From Parapedobacter flavus (GTDB lineage Bacteria > Bacteroidota > Bacteroidia > Sphingobacteriales > Sphingobacteriaceae): DNA of 64,000 nucleotides. Positions within the stretch are counted from its first letter, which is position 1. Each line of letters opens with the position of its first letter. The stretch covers positions 124,001-188,000 of the forward strand of contig NZ_JAYKZZ010000013.1 in NCBI RefSeq assembly GCF_035818675.1, given 5' to 3'. This document shows, piece by piece, positions 7,491 through 15,819 of this stretch. The translations under genes were made by a program, and so were the position numbers. The notes beneath the pieces are model-generated. The model worked only from the letters and a program-made list of their open reading frames with translations, was not told the DNA's origin and searched no databases.

Positions 7491-7958
7491 CTATGGTATG
7501 ATTTTCAATCGTTTGGCTTTTTCTATGGCCTGTGTCCTGCTTTTCACGTCCATTTTGAAATAGAGATTGGAAACGTGTGTTTTGATGGTACTCAAAGAGA
7601 GGAATAAGGCTTTTGCTATATCGGCATTGCTATACCCTTTTGACAAAAGTTGCAATACTTCATATTCACGATTGCTTAAATTGAGTTTTTGCAGCTCGGC
7701 TTCATTGATCGTGAAATCTTCGGGTTGGGGCACGAATATTTCTTTTTCTACGATTACGGTCTGGATTTTGGGTTTGGAAAGCTGTGTCGCTACCCAAACA
7801 CCCAATGCAGTAAAGAAAATAGCTACAAGCCCGATGTATATATCTATAGCATTGTCAACGATTAAAAATTTCCATTGAAGCCATTTCAAGGCGAAAACCA
7901 ATATCGCTAAAACCAGTCCGTATAAAATGATATGCTTAAAGTCTTTTAAAATTGCCAT
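7491..7958 (-). CDS. Membrane-tethered LuxR-type HTH regulator
   Basis: A 155-residue protein with two membrane helices (about residues 10-27 and 38-58) and a C-terminal LuxR/GerE helix-turn-helix (about 93-155: LSNREYEVLQLLSKGYSNADIAKALFLSLSTIKTHVSNLYFKM). It has no receiver domain. The DNA-binding part therefore sits on the cytosolic side of a membrane anchor, an arrangement seen in Bacteroidota where these genes often precede DUF4199 genes. It probably regulates the adjacent DUF4199/SRPBCC/DUF2200 unit; that link is inferred from position only. Confidence 0.88.
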   Translation of the reverse strand: MAILKDFKHIILYGLVLAILVFALKWLQWKFLIVDNAIDIYIGLVAIFFTALGVWVATQLSKPKIQTVIVEKEIFVPQPEDFTINEAELQKLNLSNREYEVLQLLSKGYSNADIAKALFLSLSTIKTHVSNLYFKMDVKSRTQAIEKAKRLKIIP

Positions 7959-8119
7959 GGTTTTTTTGAGATGTGTTGTTGTTTTTTGATTATAGTTAAT
8001 GTTCAGCTATTTTGCGCCAGACCAGTTTTAATGACAAAGTCAAACCCAATCAGCCTGAAAACATTTCGTTCTGCAGCCAAGGTGAAAGTTGCCAAACCGA
8101 AAATTGCAATTATTTTTTT

Positions 8120-8380
8120 TCATTCTACTGTACGTTTAATATCGGTTGGCTCGTCTGTTACATTGGCTACCATGATCCAGTCTCCCTCCTGCTTTATCCA
8201 AACCGAAACATCCAGTTCCCACCAGGCGGCGTTCTTTTGCTTCTTTTCTTTAGCCGCTGATGTGGAAAGAAAAGAAATTTTTGCAAAATAATCAATGGGA
8301 TGGAATATCCCACTCAAAGCATGCCGCAATCTGTTTGGCAAAATGAAGGAAAGGCAATTGTGATGCGGGCATTTCGACAA
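8120..8380 (-). CDS. Possible truncated gene or small ORF
   Basis: About 86 residues, of which the second half (NAAWWELDVSVWIKQEGDWIMVANVTDEP) looks like real beta-rich protein sequence. The N-terminal half looks unlike coding sequence and the start is uncertain. Its TGA overlaps an ATG followed by eight A residues; removing one A would open a signal-peptide-like frame on to about 8015. The region therefore looks like decayed coding DNA next to the edge of the PRTRC module. Confidence 0.25.
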   Translation of the reverse strand: MSKCPHHNCLSFILPNRLRHALSGIFHPIDYFAKISFLSTSAAKEKKQKNAAWWELDVSVWIKQEGDWIMVANVTDEPTDIKRTVE

Positions 8381-8402
8381 AGGGGTTGCACCTTATTAAA
8401 AT

Positions 8403-8446
8403 GCAAAAATGCGGTTCCGAGCGATAGGGAGGAATGGCATTTTTGC
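8403..8446. repeat. 10-bp perfect inverted repeat downstream of PRTRC thiF
   Basis: GCAAAAATGC at 8403-8412 and GCATTTTTGC at 8437-8446 form a perfect 10-bp stem around a 24-nt purine-rich loop, 16 bases beyond the thiF stop. It could be a terminator for the minus-strand PRTRC operon or a boundary element. Confidence 0.45.
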
Positions 8447-8462
8447 CGCCCGGATTCCGGGT

Positions 8463-9269
8463 CTAAGCGACCTTAATGGGTTGGCTGCGGAAATCTTTCA
8501 GGTTGAGAAAAAAGCCCCTGTGTTCAGTCAGTCCGTTGCGGAATAAACCCCACAACAAAGAACTACCCATTTGAGCCAATGCGGAATTGATAAACAAATC
8601 CTGCTTTTCCAAGGCTTCGGCAAGTGAGCAACTCGGTGTATCATCTTCTTGTTCGGATTGCCATAGCAAGTCGCCGAATTCTTCGGTAACCATTGGCAGA
8701 TTGGCTACCGTTTCAAATCGGTCTGACTTCGGTTGTTCAATGTCGCCGATGGTAGATAACAGCACTTGCCCTGTATGTTGGCTGTTGCCATAGTCCAACC
8801 AATACTTTGGCTTATGGTGGTCATACTTACCACTATCGAATGTTTTCAGGATTCCGGCAATACCAAACCTTGCCTTTACACTATCCACGCAGGTAATAAA
8901 GATAGCAGCCTGTACATTTCCGGGGGTTTTATCCCAACTGTCTTTTTCAAACTTCTGCGTTTCGGCTTTCCAGTTCGTACCTGCCCAACGGTTGCAACGG
9001 TTGATGAGCGCAACGGATTTATACAATCCTGTTTCACTTTCCGCAAACCGCTGTCTGCCCAAATTGGCTTCGGTAATAACATCGTCATCCCACAAACGAA
9101 CCTGCAAGCCTGCGTGTCCCAAAGCAATCAAAGAATGGTTCATTTCCGTTAAAGCGGTCAGGACTTTTGAGCCTGTGCCACCTGCCCCGATAAGGTTTAC
9201 CGAGAGGGGATTGGTAGCGTTTATCAGACTATGGTCGGTAAAATGGACTTTTGTTTTTCCTGTGTTCAT
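8463..9269 (-). CDS. PRTRC system ThiF family protein
   Basis: A 268-residue ThiF/E1-like protein. The nucleotide-binding motif GAGGTG occupies residues 28-33, followed by the LWDDDVITEANLGRQRF block that ThiF proteins use around the adenylate. ThiF-type enzymes adenylate the C-terminus of a ubiquitin-like partner; the PRTRC protein C encoded four genes away may be that small partner, an inference from the family. It is the last gene of the minus-strand element module and overlaps protein B by 4 nt. Confidence 0.9.
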   Translation of the reverse strand: MNTGKTKVHFTDHSLINATNPLSVNLIGAGGTGSKVLTALTEMNHSLIALGHAGLQVRLWDDDVITEANLGRQRFAESETGLYKSVALINRCNRWAGTNWKAETQKFEKDSWDKTPGNVQAAIFITCVDSVKARFGIAGILKTFDSGKYDHHKPKYWLDYGNSQHTGQVLLSTIGDIEQPKSDRFETVANLPMVTEEFGDLLWQSEQEDDTPSCSLAEALEKQDLFINSALAQMGSSLLWGLFRNGLTEHRGFFLNLKDFRSQPIKVA

Positions 9270-9979
9270 TGCAAAATATCTTTTAAGGTTACCTTACTTT
9301 CTGTCAATACTTCCATCGGAAACGCTTCACCTGTGGCGATAAGGTTTTTCCAAAGGCTTACGCAATTTCCCCTGATGGGATTATAACCGTGCATTAAATG
9401 ACTGAAATAACTGTTAAAGAAATAGCCTTCCCATGCTTGGGTAAATTCCTCCAATGAGGCGGTTTTCTTTATCTGTATAGCTACCGTTCCCATACATACA
9501 TTGCCGTCCCCGTACACGTTGAAAAAGGGTGCATTGTATAACTTTGTTTTTTCGGTAGGTCTGCGGTTGCCTTTCAGAGCAAAAACCGCCAATCCTTCGC
9601 GGTTCGCTACCCAAAGCATGGGCGGCACTTCCGCCTTGCCCTTGGGTATGCCCAGGCTTTCAATAAAATGCAACTCCTGCTTTACGGCTTTGGTAAACCA
9701 AACCACTTTGTTTCCGCCCGTGTCAAAATATAATATCCGGTGGCTCATTATTCCCTGTGGTTTCAATAAAGGTTCTTTTTTTTCTTTTGCGGTTTTCAGG
9801 GACTTGGCAAGTCTGTTCGCTTCTTTTACGGTCAGCGGATGTGCATTGACAGGCATACCGTTTTTATCCATATCAAAATGCTCTACGTACATATCGTTGC
9901 CCTTTCCCGTGGTCTGGTAAAAGACCAATGCCGATTTGGGATAGTATAGCCTTCCGAAGTCCTGTGTTATATCGTTCAT
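9266..9979 (-). CDS. PRTRC system protein B
   Basis: A 237-residue protein matching PRTRC protein B: LYYPKSALVFYQ near the start, then the KAEVPPMLWVANREGLAVFALKGNRRPTEKTKLYNAPFFNVYGDGNVCMGT core around residues 115-165. Its biochemical role is unknown; the family occurs only with other PRTRC genes on plasmids and integrative elements. It overlaps thiF by 4 nt and follows the 384-residue protein by 10 nt, so they are co-transcribed. Confidence 0.88.
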   Translation of the reverse strand: MNDITQDFGRLYYPKSALVFYQTTGKGNDMYVEHFDMDKNGMPVNAHPLTVKEANRLAKSLKTAKEKKEPLLKPQGIMSHRILYFDTGGNKVVWFTKAVKQELHFIESLGIPKGKAEVPPMLWVANREGLAVFALKGNRRPTEKTKLYNAPFFNVYGDGNVCMGTVAIQIKKTASLEEFTQAWEGYFFNSYFSHLMHGYNPIRGNCVSLWKNLIATGEAFPMEVLTESKVTLKDILQ

Positions 9980-9989
9980 GGCTTCTGTT

Positions 9990-11144
9990 TTAAAAATTGT
10001 ATAAAATATAAGTCAGTTCATCTATCATCCGTAACAGGCGGTTCTCAAATTCCAGTGTACCGGCAGTTATCTCGCTTCCGTCAAATCGCTTGACAATAAC
10101 GGGTTCTTCCATTTGTCCGTATTCCTGCAATTCGCTGTTTACCGATTCAACCAGACTGTCCATCAGCCACCCTTTAGCATCGGCACAGAATGAAACATAT
10201 TTCTCCATTGAAATGGATTGTTCCATATCTTCTTCATTCGCTTCACCATTGGGTCGGGCATTTCGGAACACGGTTTCATCGGGAAACTGCTGATAGAGCG
10301 CATAGGCTTCCGTTGCCACTTTAAGGCAGTCCCTGTCGATAATGTCTTTCGGTCGGAAGCGGTCTAAACGGTCTTTAAACCACTTTAAATTGATTCGGTT
10401 AAAAATCTTCTGCTCCATGCGGTCGCCTATCCAAACGGCTTGTTCTATTTCACTGAGGTAGATTTTCGTTTCCTCGCCGTCATCATCCATAAATATCCAA
10501 TCTTTGTGCATCTCATACATCCAAAAGAGGTAGCTGTTTTGCTTTCTGTAATACGGGATGTCGGCAATACAGTAAAGGTAACTGCAAACCGATATGAGTA
10601 ATTGGGCGGTCTTTTTACGCTTGGGTTCTTTCAGCCACCTGAATAAGGGGGCAACGGGAATATAATACAGGGTGGTGCCTGTGTTGTATCGTTCCTCACT
10701 TGTAAAAAACATTTTCTCACTATCCTGTATCAACCTGATTTCTTCCCAATCTCCTATTTTGTGCCTTAACTGTTCTCCGGTGTCTTTTAACGCCAATGCG
10801 ATATTGTAAGGATAAGCCAAAGACTGCGTTGGTTTGGGAACGATGCCGTAATGTTCTGCCAATTGGCAAAGGGATGTATAAAAATCCCTTTGCATTTTGG
10901 CATCATCCCTATAAGCCTGTACGGTTGCTGTTTCCTCCAGTCTTGGGAGGAATGAAGTCCTTAGAAAACCATGGGCAGCATGGCTATGGGTACGGACTGC
11001 TGTTTGTCCTTTTGGATTTCGTTTGCGTCTTTCGGTTTTTGCATCCAACTTGCGAACTCGCTTAACTGGCGGTGTAATTGCCTTTGCTTGGGCTCTTGGG
11101 GTATTTGGAATGTCCCCGATACGGTATGTTCTTGCATAAGTCAT
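9990..11144 (-). CDS. Hypothetical protein of the PRTRC cluster (384 aa)
   Basis: A 384-residue soluble protein with a basic, low-complexity N-terminus (about residues 1-60, many Arg/Lys/Pro) and a helical body containing ERYNTGTTLYYIPVAPLFRWL and a C-terminal ENRLLRMIDELTYILYNF. It lies between PRTRC proteins C and B, the position held by protein F in other PRTRC clusters, so it may be a diverged F; I cannot confirm that from the sequence. No catalytic motif is recognised. Confidence 0.75.
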   Translation of the reverse strand: MTYARTYRIGDIPNTPRAQAKAITPPVKRVRKLDAKTERRKRNPKGQTAVRTHSHAAHGFLRTSFLPRLEETATVQAYRDDAKMQRDFYTSLCQLAEHYGIVPKPTQSLAYPYNIALALKDTGEQLRHKIGDWEEIRLIQDSEKMFFTSEERYNTGTTLYYIPVAPLFRWLKEPKRKKTAQLLISVCSYLYCIADIPYYRKQNSYLFWMYEMHKDWIFMDDDGEETKIYLSEIEQAVWIGDRMEQKIFNRINLKWFKDRLDRFRPKDIIDRDCLKVATEAYALYQQFPDETVFRNARPNGEANEEDMEQSISMEKYVSFCADAKGWLMDSLVESVNSELQEYGQMEEPVIVKRFDGSEITAGTLEFENRLLRMIDELTYILYNF

Positions 11145-11160
11145 TGTTTACTGTTTTCGT

Positions 11161-11379
11161 TTAACCCTTTGTTCCCATAACGCTCTCAAACCTATACTCG
11201 ACGGTATCGTCCTTAATCTGCGGTGCGGATACTTTTGCGGTCGTCAGAACCGGATACATATTGGCATAATAATTCATCACGGCTTCCACGCTCCAAGTTG
11301 GCTTGGGGTCGGTCAGCCGGATGTCCTGTCCTTTGTCTTTGAGTATAAATACTCTTTCTAATTGTGTTGCTAATAACAT
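11161..11379 (-). CDS. PRTRC system protein C
   Basis: A 72-residue protein with the family's compact pattern: RVFILKDKGQDIRLTDPKPTWSVEAVMNYYANMYPVLTTA, then a strand and EYRFESVMGTKG. Size and order (between E and the 384-residue protein) fit PRTRC protein C. The beta-grasp-like pattern and C-terminal glycine (ending TKG) are compatible with a ubiquitin-like partner for the ThiF protein; this last point is inference. Confidence 0.88.
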   Translation of the reverse strand: MLLATQLERVFILKDKGQDIRLTDPKPTWSVEAVMNYYANMYPVLTTAKVSAPQIKDDTVEYRFESVMGTKG

Positions 11380-11409
11380 GGTTTTTTATTTTTTTAATGG
11401 TTCAACTTT

Positions 11410-12006
11410 TTATTCTTCTTCGCTTTTTTCATTTGTGGGGCAATCGGTTGTAGCTGCTTCTGCTTTTTGCCCTGCCGTTGCGCTTCCTGCTCCGAAAAGG
11501 TCAGGGGTGGCAAATTGGGCGGACAGTTCCGATTTGCGTTTGCGCAGCTCCTCTGCTTTTTCGGGATGGTCGGTGGCATCGGGTACTTTTGTCCATGCTT
11601 CACGGAATTTGCCTTCCTTCTCCAGTTCATCCACTTTTTTCATGGCTGCATTGTATTTTTTCTCTTTGGCTTCTTTTTCCTTTTTCGCTTTCTCGGCTTT
11701 CTCTTTTTCGATTGCCGATTGCTTTTTAACTTCTTCCAGTTGTTTCAGGAATTGCTCCATGTCCACCATCAAGCCCGATGCTTTTTGGACAGGTGCGGTT
11801 ATCTGCTCGAAAAAGCCCTCATCAAATTCCTGCGCACTGGCATTGAATGTCAATGGGGGGATAAGGTTCTTGGCTTTGTCGCCGCATTGTTCGTTGCGGA
11901 CGATGACCGAAACAATCAGGTTGTTTCCGGGTTCTTTGGTAATGTTCAGTTGCAATACGCCTGTAAAGTCCAACTGCTGTAGCTGTGTGAAAAAATTTGT
12001 GTTCAT
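11410..12006 (-). CDS. PRTRC system protein E
   Basis: A 198-residue protein. Residues 1-85 form the conserved PRTRC E domain (LTGVLQLNI-type strand, VSVIVRNEQCGDKAKNLIPPLTF), and residues 85-140 are a strongly charged Glu/Lys coiled coil, followed by a disordered Ala/Thr-rich tail ending in KSEEE. Role unknown; it always occurs with B, C and ThiF on mobile elements. The start overlaps the stop of the 69-residue gene upstream by 4 nt. Confidence 0.85.
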   Translation of the reverse strand: MNTNFFTQLQQLDFTGVLQLNITKEPGNNLIVSVIVRNEQCGDKAKNLIPPLTFNASAQEFDEGFFEQITAPVQKASGLMVDMEQFLKQLEEVKKQSAIEKEKAEKAKKEKEAKEKKYNAAMKKVDELEKEGKFREAWTKVPDATDHPEKAEELRKRKSELSAQFATPDLFGAGSATAGQKAEAATTDCPTNEKSEEE

Positions 12007-12212
12007 TGTTTTGAGATTTTAGTTGTTGTTTCTTGTTTTTTTATGGCTTGGAGTTTTTCATGCATATCCGTCCAATAGGCTTTCCGGTCTTTGTCAAATG
12101 CCGGAAAACGTTTGTCCCTGTGCCTGTACTCCTTGTATGCTGCTGTTATTCGGATGGCTTCGTCAAGGTCTGTTATTTCGATGGGGCAGCCGTTCAAATC
12201 TGTTATGTACAT
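12003..12212 (-). CDS. Small hypothetical protein of the element (69 aa)
   Basis: The product begins MYITDLNGCPIEITDLDEAI and has a helical remainder with a YWTDMHEKLQAI segment and a basic tail. It overlaps PRTRC E by 4 nt and follows the 112-residue gene by 11 nt, so it belongs to the operon. Similar short proteins are frequent in Bacteroidota integrative elements; no function is known. Confidence 0.7.
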   Translation of the reverse strand: MYITDLNGCPIEITDLDEAIRITAAYKEYRHRDKRFPAFDKDRKAYWTDMHEKLQAIKKQETTTKISKQ

Positions 12213-12223
12213 TGCTGTTCGTT

Positions 12224-12562
12224 TTAATTTGTGATTTCTGTTATTTGGTCAATCCTGCCGTAAAAGAAACTGCGTAGGCTCGTTTTATCGGGTGCGTTGT
12301 ATTCGTGCCAAATGCCGTACTGTTTTACAACATAAGTTTTCAGCACATCTTCAAACCCAAACCGATAACCCATCAGCGGAATCGCTCTATTGAAAAAAGC
12401 ATTTCGGTTTACCACTTCGGCAAGCCAGTTTTTATCGGCTCGGCTCAGCTTGTTGCCCTTGTTCAGCTTCTCCTTTAGCTGATAAACTTTTGAAGATTTC
12501 AGCGTTTCCAAGTCAGGAACTTCGTGGCTTACAAATTTTGTGGCTATTGCTTTCGTTTCCAT
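12224..12562 (-). CDS. Hypothetical protein of the element (112 aa)
   Basis: A 112-residue, mostly helical, basic protein with a conserved-looking LSRADKNWLAEVVNRNAFFNRAIPLMGYRF stretch in the middle. The family is familiar from Bacteroidota integrative elements but has no assigned function. It sits 11 nt after the 160-residue gene and before the 69-residue gene in one transcription unit. Confidence 0.7.
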   Translation of the reverse strand: METKAIATKFVSHEVPDLETLKSSKVYQLKEKLNKGNKLSRADKNWLAEVVNRNAFFNRAIPLMGYRFGFEDVLKTYVVKQYGIWHEYNAPDKTSLRSFFYGRIDQITEITN

Positions 12563-12573
12563 CGTCTTTGCTT

Positions 12574-13056
12574 TTAAGGTTGATGATTTTCGATTCTACG
12601 TTCCAATAATGTTTCGAGTATTTCGCAGTCGCTGTCGTATTCCTTTCCCTCAAAATGGTAGGTGTCGGTATCTTCATCAAATTCATATGCATCAAAATCT
12701 TCATCCTCCAAATACACATCCGTGAGTAGCCTGTCGGAAAATGCCGCCCTGCCATATACCAAGCAACCCATTTCCTCATAATCCTGCACGAAGTCAACCC
12801 CATAGTGTTCCGCTATCTTTTTCAGGACTTCCGTATTGGGTGACCACTTCGTCTGATAAAGGAATACGTCCGTATCTTCGCTCTCCATATACAGGTCGAA
12901 GAAGTATCCGCCGTCCTTACCTTCCACAAAGCCGGGCAGTTGCCCGCAACCTTCTTTCCGTTCCTGTTCAGCCATAGTTTTGAATAGCTGTTGTATCTGT
13001 TTGATTGCTTCGGGTTTCCCCTCGAATGCAACCGTGTTGCTGCACCAATTTGCCAT
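12574..13056 (-). CDS. YubB/Api92-like (DUF1281-type) element protein
   Basis: The 160-residue product begins MANWCSNTVAFEGKPEAIKQIQQLF, a signature of the YubB/Api92 ferredoxin-like-fold family found on plasmids and phages, followed by an acidic C-terminal half with many Asp and Glu. The family's function is unknown. Its place in the operon, next to DUF932 and ssb, is typical of conjugative elements. Confidence 0.78.
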   Translation of the reverse strand: MANWCSNTVAFEGKPEAIKQIQQLFKTMAEQERKEGCGQLPGFVEGKDGGYFFDLYMESEDTDVFLYQTKWSPNTEVLKKIAEHYGVDFVQDYEEMGCLVYGRAAFSDRLLTDVYLEDEDFDAYEFDEDTDTYHFEGKEYDSDCEILETLLERRIENHQP

Positions 13057-13068
13057 GATTGTAAATTT

Positions 13069-13272
13069 TTACCGGTTAATGTTTGATATGAAAACCCCAT
13101 TGGTATAATAGCCTGTAATCTGTTCCCAAAGCCGTATCAGGCTGTCCGTATCTACATAGTAGCATTTCGTCCGATTGCAGTAAATGATGTAAATGGCTTC
13201 ATCCTTATGCTGCTTTTCGAGGCTTTGTGCTTTAGCCATTTTTTTGGCTTCCGCTATCGTATCCGCTTTCAT
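13069..13272 (-). CDS. Small hypothetical protein of the element (67 aa)
   Basis: The ATG at 13272 (MKADTIAEAKKMAKAQ) is preferred over an upstream frame extension because it follows a normal spacing after the DUF932 stop. The product has a helical N-terminus and a strand-rich end (IYIIYCNRTKCYYVDTDSLI). It is co-directional with, and 12 nt before, the YubB-like gene. No function is known. Confidence 0.7.
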   Translation of the reverse strand: MKADTIAEAKKMAKAQSLEKQHKDEAIYIIYCNRTKCYYVDTDSLIRLWEQITGYYTNGVFISNINR

Positions 13273-13326
13273 ATCGTTTGTTTTTAAACAGGCTACCACC
13301 GTTAGGCAGTAGCCTGTGGTTAATGT

Positions 13327-14400
13327 TTAATTAAGGTTCAGGATTTCTGCACCGTCCTGTGCAAAGGCGGCACATAAGTCAAACGCTTTCTGTGATTTCA
13401 GTTGGGCTGTACCTCCCAATACAATGCTCTGTAATTTGGCTTCATCGTTCCTGTAATTCCTTACATTCTGATAGTAGCCTGTCACGGCATTGTACGCACC
13501 GTACAAAGTACCTTTGGTGGTGTCCATCTGTTGGCTGTCACTTATCATAGCGTATGCGAAGGCGTCCTCCACCGTGTTCTTGAATACGGTGGACAGTTCA
13601 TCTTCCGCACCTTTTTTGATATGCTCCAGTGTTTCCTTGTTCGGGCAAAGGGCAAGCTGTATCAGTTTCCTGACCTCTTGGTCTGTAACCTTTACCTTTG
13701 ACCATCCGTTGAATATATCCCCTAACTGGTCGCTCAATGTGTTCGCCAATCCCATAATCCTGTGGGCATCCTCAATGCGCTGTTTGGCTCCCGATGTGTG
13801 CTTGATACGGATTACGTTGGTCATGTTCCGCAGGGAAGCATTGAGGGTATTTTGGCAGACAATCCTGATGGGTGTGAATGCTGCCGTGATGCTTCCGCTG
13901 CCATCGTGTGAAGTGGTCAGGAAGATGTATTTTTCCGTTACGTCATCACCATTGCCCACACGGATGTAACCGGGCAGTTTGGCGGTGATGAAAATGCGTT
14001 CCCCGTTGCCCAATGCGCCTGCGGTTTCATAGAGGATACCGTCCCCTCCGCCTACGATGGCATCAAAGAAATTGAAGGCTTCCCTGTTTTGTACGATGTG
14101 GTAATCCTTGCCCACCACCCCCAACACGGCATTATTATCGGTGCGTATGTTGGCGAAACAGTCAGGGACTTCCAATTCGTGGCTGCCCACTTCCATGCTG
14201 TCAGGGGTTTCTATGATACCCGAACCTTTGGTGAACAGGGGGGATTTTACGACTTCGTAATCCAACCCTGCGTGTCGGATGGCTTCTTCGCTTGTCGGGT
14301 AATCTTCCACGATTTGCCCCAAGCCGTGCCATGCTTTCTGTTGTACTGAAAAGAAACTGTACTTTCCTGTACGTTCGTTGAAATTGATGTTATGTGCCAT
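13327..14400 (-). CDS. DUF932 (phage/plasmid-like) protein
   Basis: The ATG at 14400 (MAHNINFNERTGKYSF) is chosen; frame upstream of it overlaps ssb and is not coding. The 357-residue protein shows the DUF932 pattern: AWHGLGQIVEDYPTSEEAI, VGKDYHIVQNREAFNFFDAIVGG, FLTTSHDGSGSITAAFTPIRIVCQNTLNASL and a helical C-terminus. DUF932 proteins are common on plasmids, phages and ICEs and have no settled function; a role in DNA maintenance is suspected from context. It lies 44 nt after ssb. Confidence 0.88.
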   Translation of the reverse strand: MAHNINFNERTGKYSFFSVQQKAWHGLGQIVEDYPTSEEAIRHAGLDYEVVKSPLFTKGSGIIETPDSMEVGSHELEVPDCFANIRTDNNAVLGVVGKDYHIVQNREAFNFFDAIVGGGDGILYETAGALGNGERIFITAKLPGYIRVGNGDDVTEKYIFLTTSHDGSGSITAAFTPIRIVCQNTLNASLRNMTNVIRIKHTSGAKQRIEDAHRIMGLANTLSDQLGDIFNGWSKVKVTDQEVRKLIQLALCPNKETLEHIKKGAEDELSTVFKNTVEDAFAYAMISDSQQMDTTKGTLYGAYNAVTGYYQNVRNYRNDEAKLQSIVLGGTAQLKSQKAFDLCAAFAQDGAEILNLN

Positions 14401-14444
14401 AATGCTGAAATTTTGAATGTTTAAAAAATTGATGAGTGTTCGTG

Positions 14445-14858
14445 CTAAAAAGGGAGGTCGTCCATTGTTTCCTCTACCGTCCGCTTGCCTTTTTTTGTTC
14501 CTGTGGCAGCCTGTGCGGTTTCCGCTTTTTTGTCGCTGCTCCGGTCTGTTGGGGACAGACTGTGCAATTTGATTTGCGAGGTATGGAAATTCAGCCCTGC
14601 ATGTGCCTGTCCGTCCGTATCCGCCCAAGCCCTTACGCTTACCCTCCCTGTGAGTTCCACCAAGCTGCCTTTGGTGAGTAGCTTGGCTACGTTCGGGCTT
14701 ATCCAGTAGGAGCAATCGAAATAGGCGGTATGCTCTATGCGTTCGCCCTGTTTGTTCTTGTAGCTGTCATTGACTGCTACCGAGAAGTTCACTACTTGTC
14801 TGTTGTCGTCAAGGGTCTTTACTTCGGCATCCCTTGTGAGCCTTCCTGTGATGTTCAT
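14445..14858 (-). CDS. ssb: Single-stranded DNA-binding protein (element-encoded)
   Basis: A 137-residue OB-fold SSB: MNITGRLTRDAEVKTL at the start, VNFSVAVNDSY, FDCSYWIS, and KGSLVELTGRVSVRAW in the core, then a flexible linker and the acidic tail ending DDLPF, the peptide that SSBs use to recruit repair and replication enzymes. It heads the minus-strand element operon and probably protects single-stranded DNA during element replication or transfer. The chromosomal ssb would be a separate gene. Confidence 0.92.
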   Translation of the reverse strand: MNITGRLTRDAEVKTLDDNRQVVNFSVAVNDSYKNKQGERIEHTAYFDCSYWISPNVAKLLTKGSLVELTGRVSVRAWADTDGQAHAGLNFHTSQIKLHSLSPTDRSSDKKAETAQAATGTKKGKRTVEETMDDLPF

Positions 14859-15588
14859 CTTTGTTCGTTTTAAAAGTTTGACATTTTGTTACGTTCGCTT
14901 TTCCCTTTTCCTGCTGTGTGGTTTGCTCCGCTTCGCTTCGCATCATTTTTCCAAAAGAAAAACCGGAAAAAAGAAAGCAGGCTATTAAGGCGGTCGATGG
15001 GAAAGGACAAAAGGAAACGGAATAAGTCCCGAAGGGTGGCAAGGCAAACATGGCATATCCGGCGAAGCCACCATCTTGCCTTGCCATTATGCCGTAGTCT
15101 TTTGGCCGGCCCCGCAGCGTTGCCGACCGCCGTATTTTGGCTGCCTTTTTACCGGGTTGATTGAGGAAAATAATTTTTTAATAATTTATGGATAGGGTAA
15201 ATCATCAGGCTATGAAAGCCTGATACAGGAGATTGGAAAATGCAGCGGGGATGGAATAGCGGGAAGGAAGCATTTTTCAATTTCCTGTCCGGCCGTAGCC
15301 ACAAGCTCTTTTACGGGGAGGGTACGCGGGTAGTGTAAATGTGCTTGGGCTACTATAAACCTAAGCCTTCATAACGAAGCCGGTGGTCGGCTTAATTTAA
15401 AAAGAAACAAGTAATGTGGAAGATACCCTGTCTGATTGGCGTTATGTTTTCCATAAGTGATTTAGAAAATGATTTTGGGCTTACCGGCTCATTGGAGCGG
15501 AGAGTTTGCTCCGTGTATGGTTAAATAAAAACTATATCCAGTGATAGGGCTTGCCCTTTCTATTAAGATAACAGTACATTTCTTCCTT
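14859..15588. other. Non-coding interval with several hairpins
   Basis: No convincing gene is present in about 730 bases. Visible structure includes a perfect stem ATCAGGCT/AGCCTGAT near 15203-15223, AAGCCG/CGGCTT at 15377-15393 and a CGGAG/CTCCG stem near 15500. The first part is a GC-rich leader upstream of ssb. The hairpin-rich remainder could be a relic of a structured RNA, possibly a group II intron without its reverse transcriptase, but no intron boundary or domain V could be confirmed. Confidence 0.35.
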
Positions 15589-15819
15589 TTAGAGTTCAGG
15601 AAAAAACTTCAACGCTTTTTCAATGGCATAATCCGGTAAAAAATAAATTTCATCACGGATAGCCTTGATCACTTTTTCACGGCCATAAAAACGGATGATC
15701 TCATCAATTTCCTGCTGTCCGCCACGTCCTATGATGCGGGCGATTATGGTAAGATACGCCTTCTGCTAATCCAGTTCATCCGCTTTGGTATCTCAAATGA
15801 CTTTGGTATGCAGGTGCAT
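15589..15819 (-). pseudogene. DUF6922-like protein relic with two in-frame stops
   Basis: A strong ribosome-binding site (AGGAGGGAG) precedes the ATG at 15819. The frame then reads through a TGA and a TAG to the tail AYLTIIARIIGRGGQQEIDEIIRFYGREKVIKAIRDEIYFLPDYAIEKALKFFPEL and a TAA at 15589. The tail matches the DUF6922 family, small proteins usually encoded next to AbiEii-type nucleotidyltransferase toxins. Both internal stops sit where the family has tryptophan (xWDxxADxLDWxKxYL), so each needs only one base change. No toxin gene follows, so this looks like an orphaned, dead antitoxin. Confidence 0.65.

Noticed and set aside
14886..15164. Plus-strand ORF in the ssb leader region
   Set aside because: Arg-rich composition in a GC-rich non-coding leader, no family resemblance, antisense to ssb transcription.
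15400..15540. Group II intron domain V
   Set aside because: A CTCCG/CGGAG stem and a GGTT end are suggestive but the catalytic triad and boundaries could not be matched, so only a tentative non-coding note is kept.
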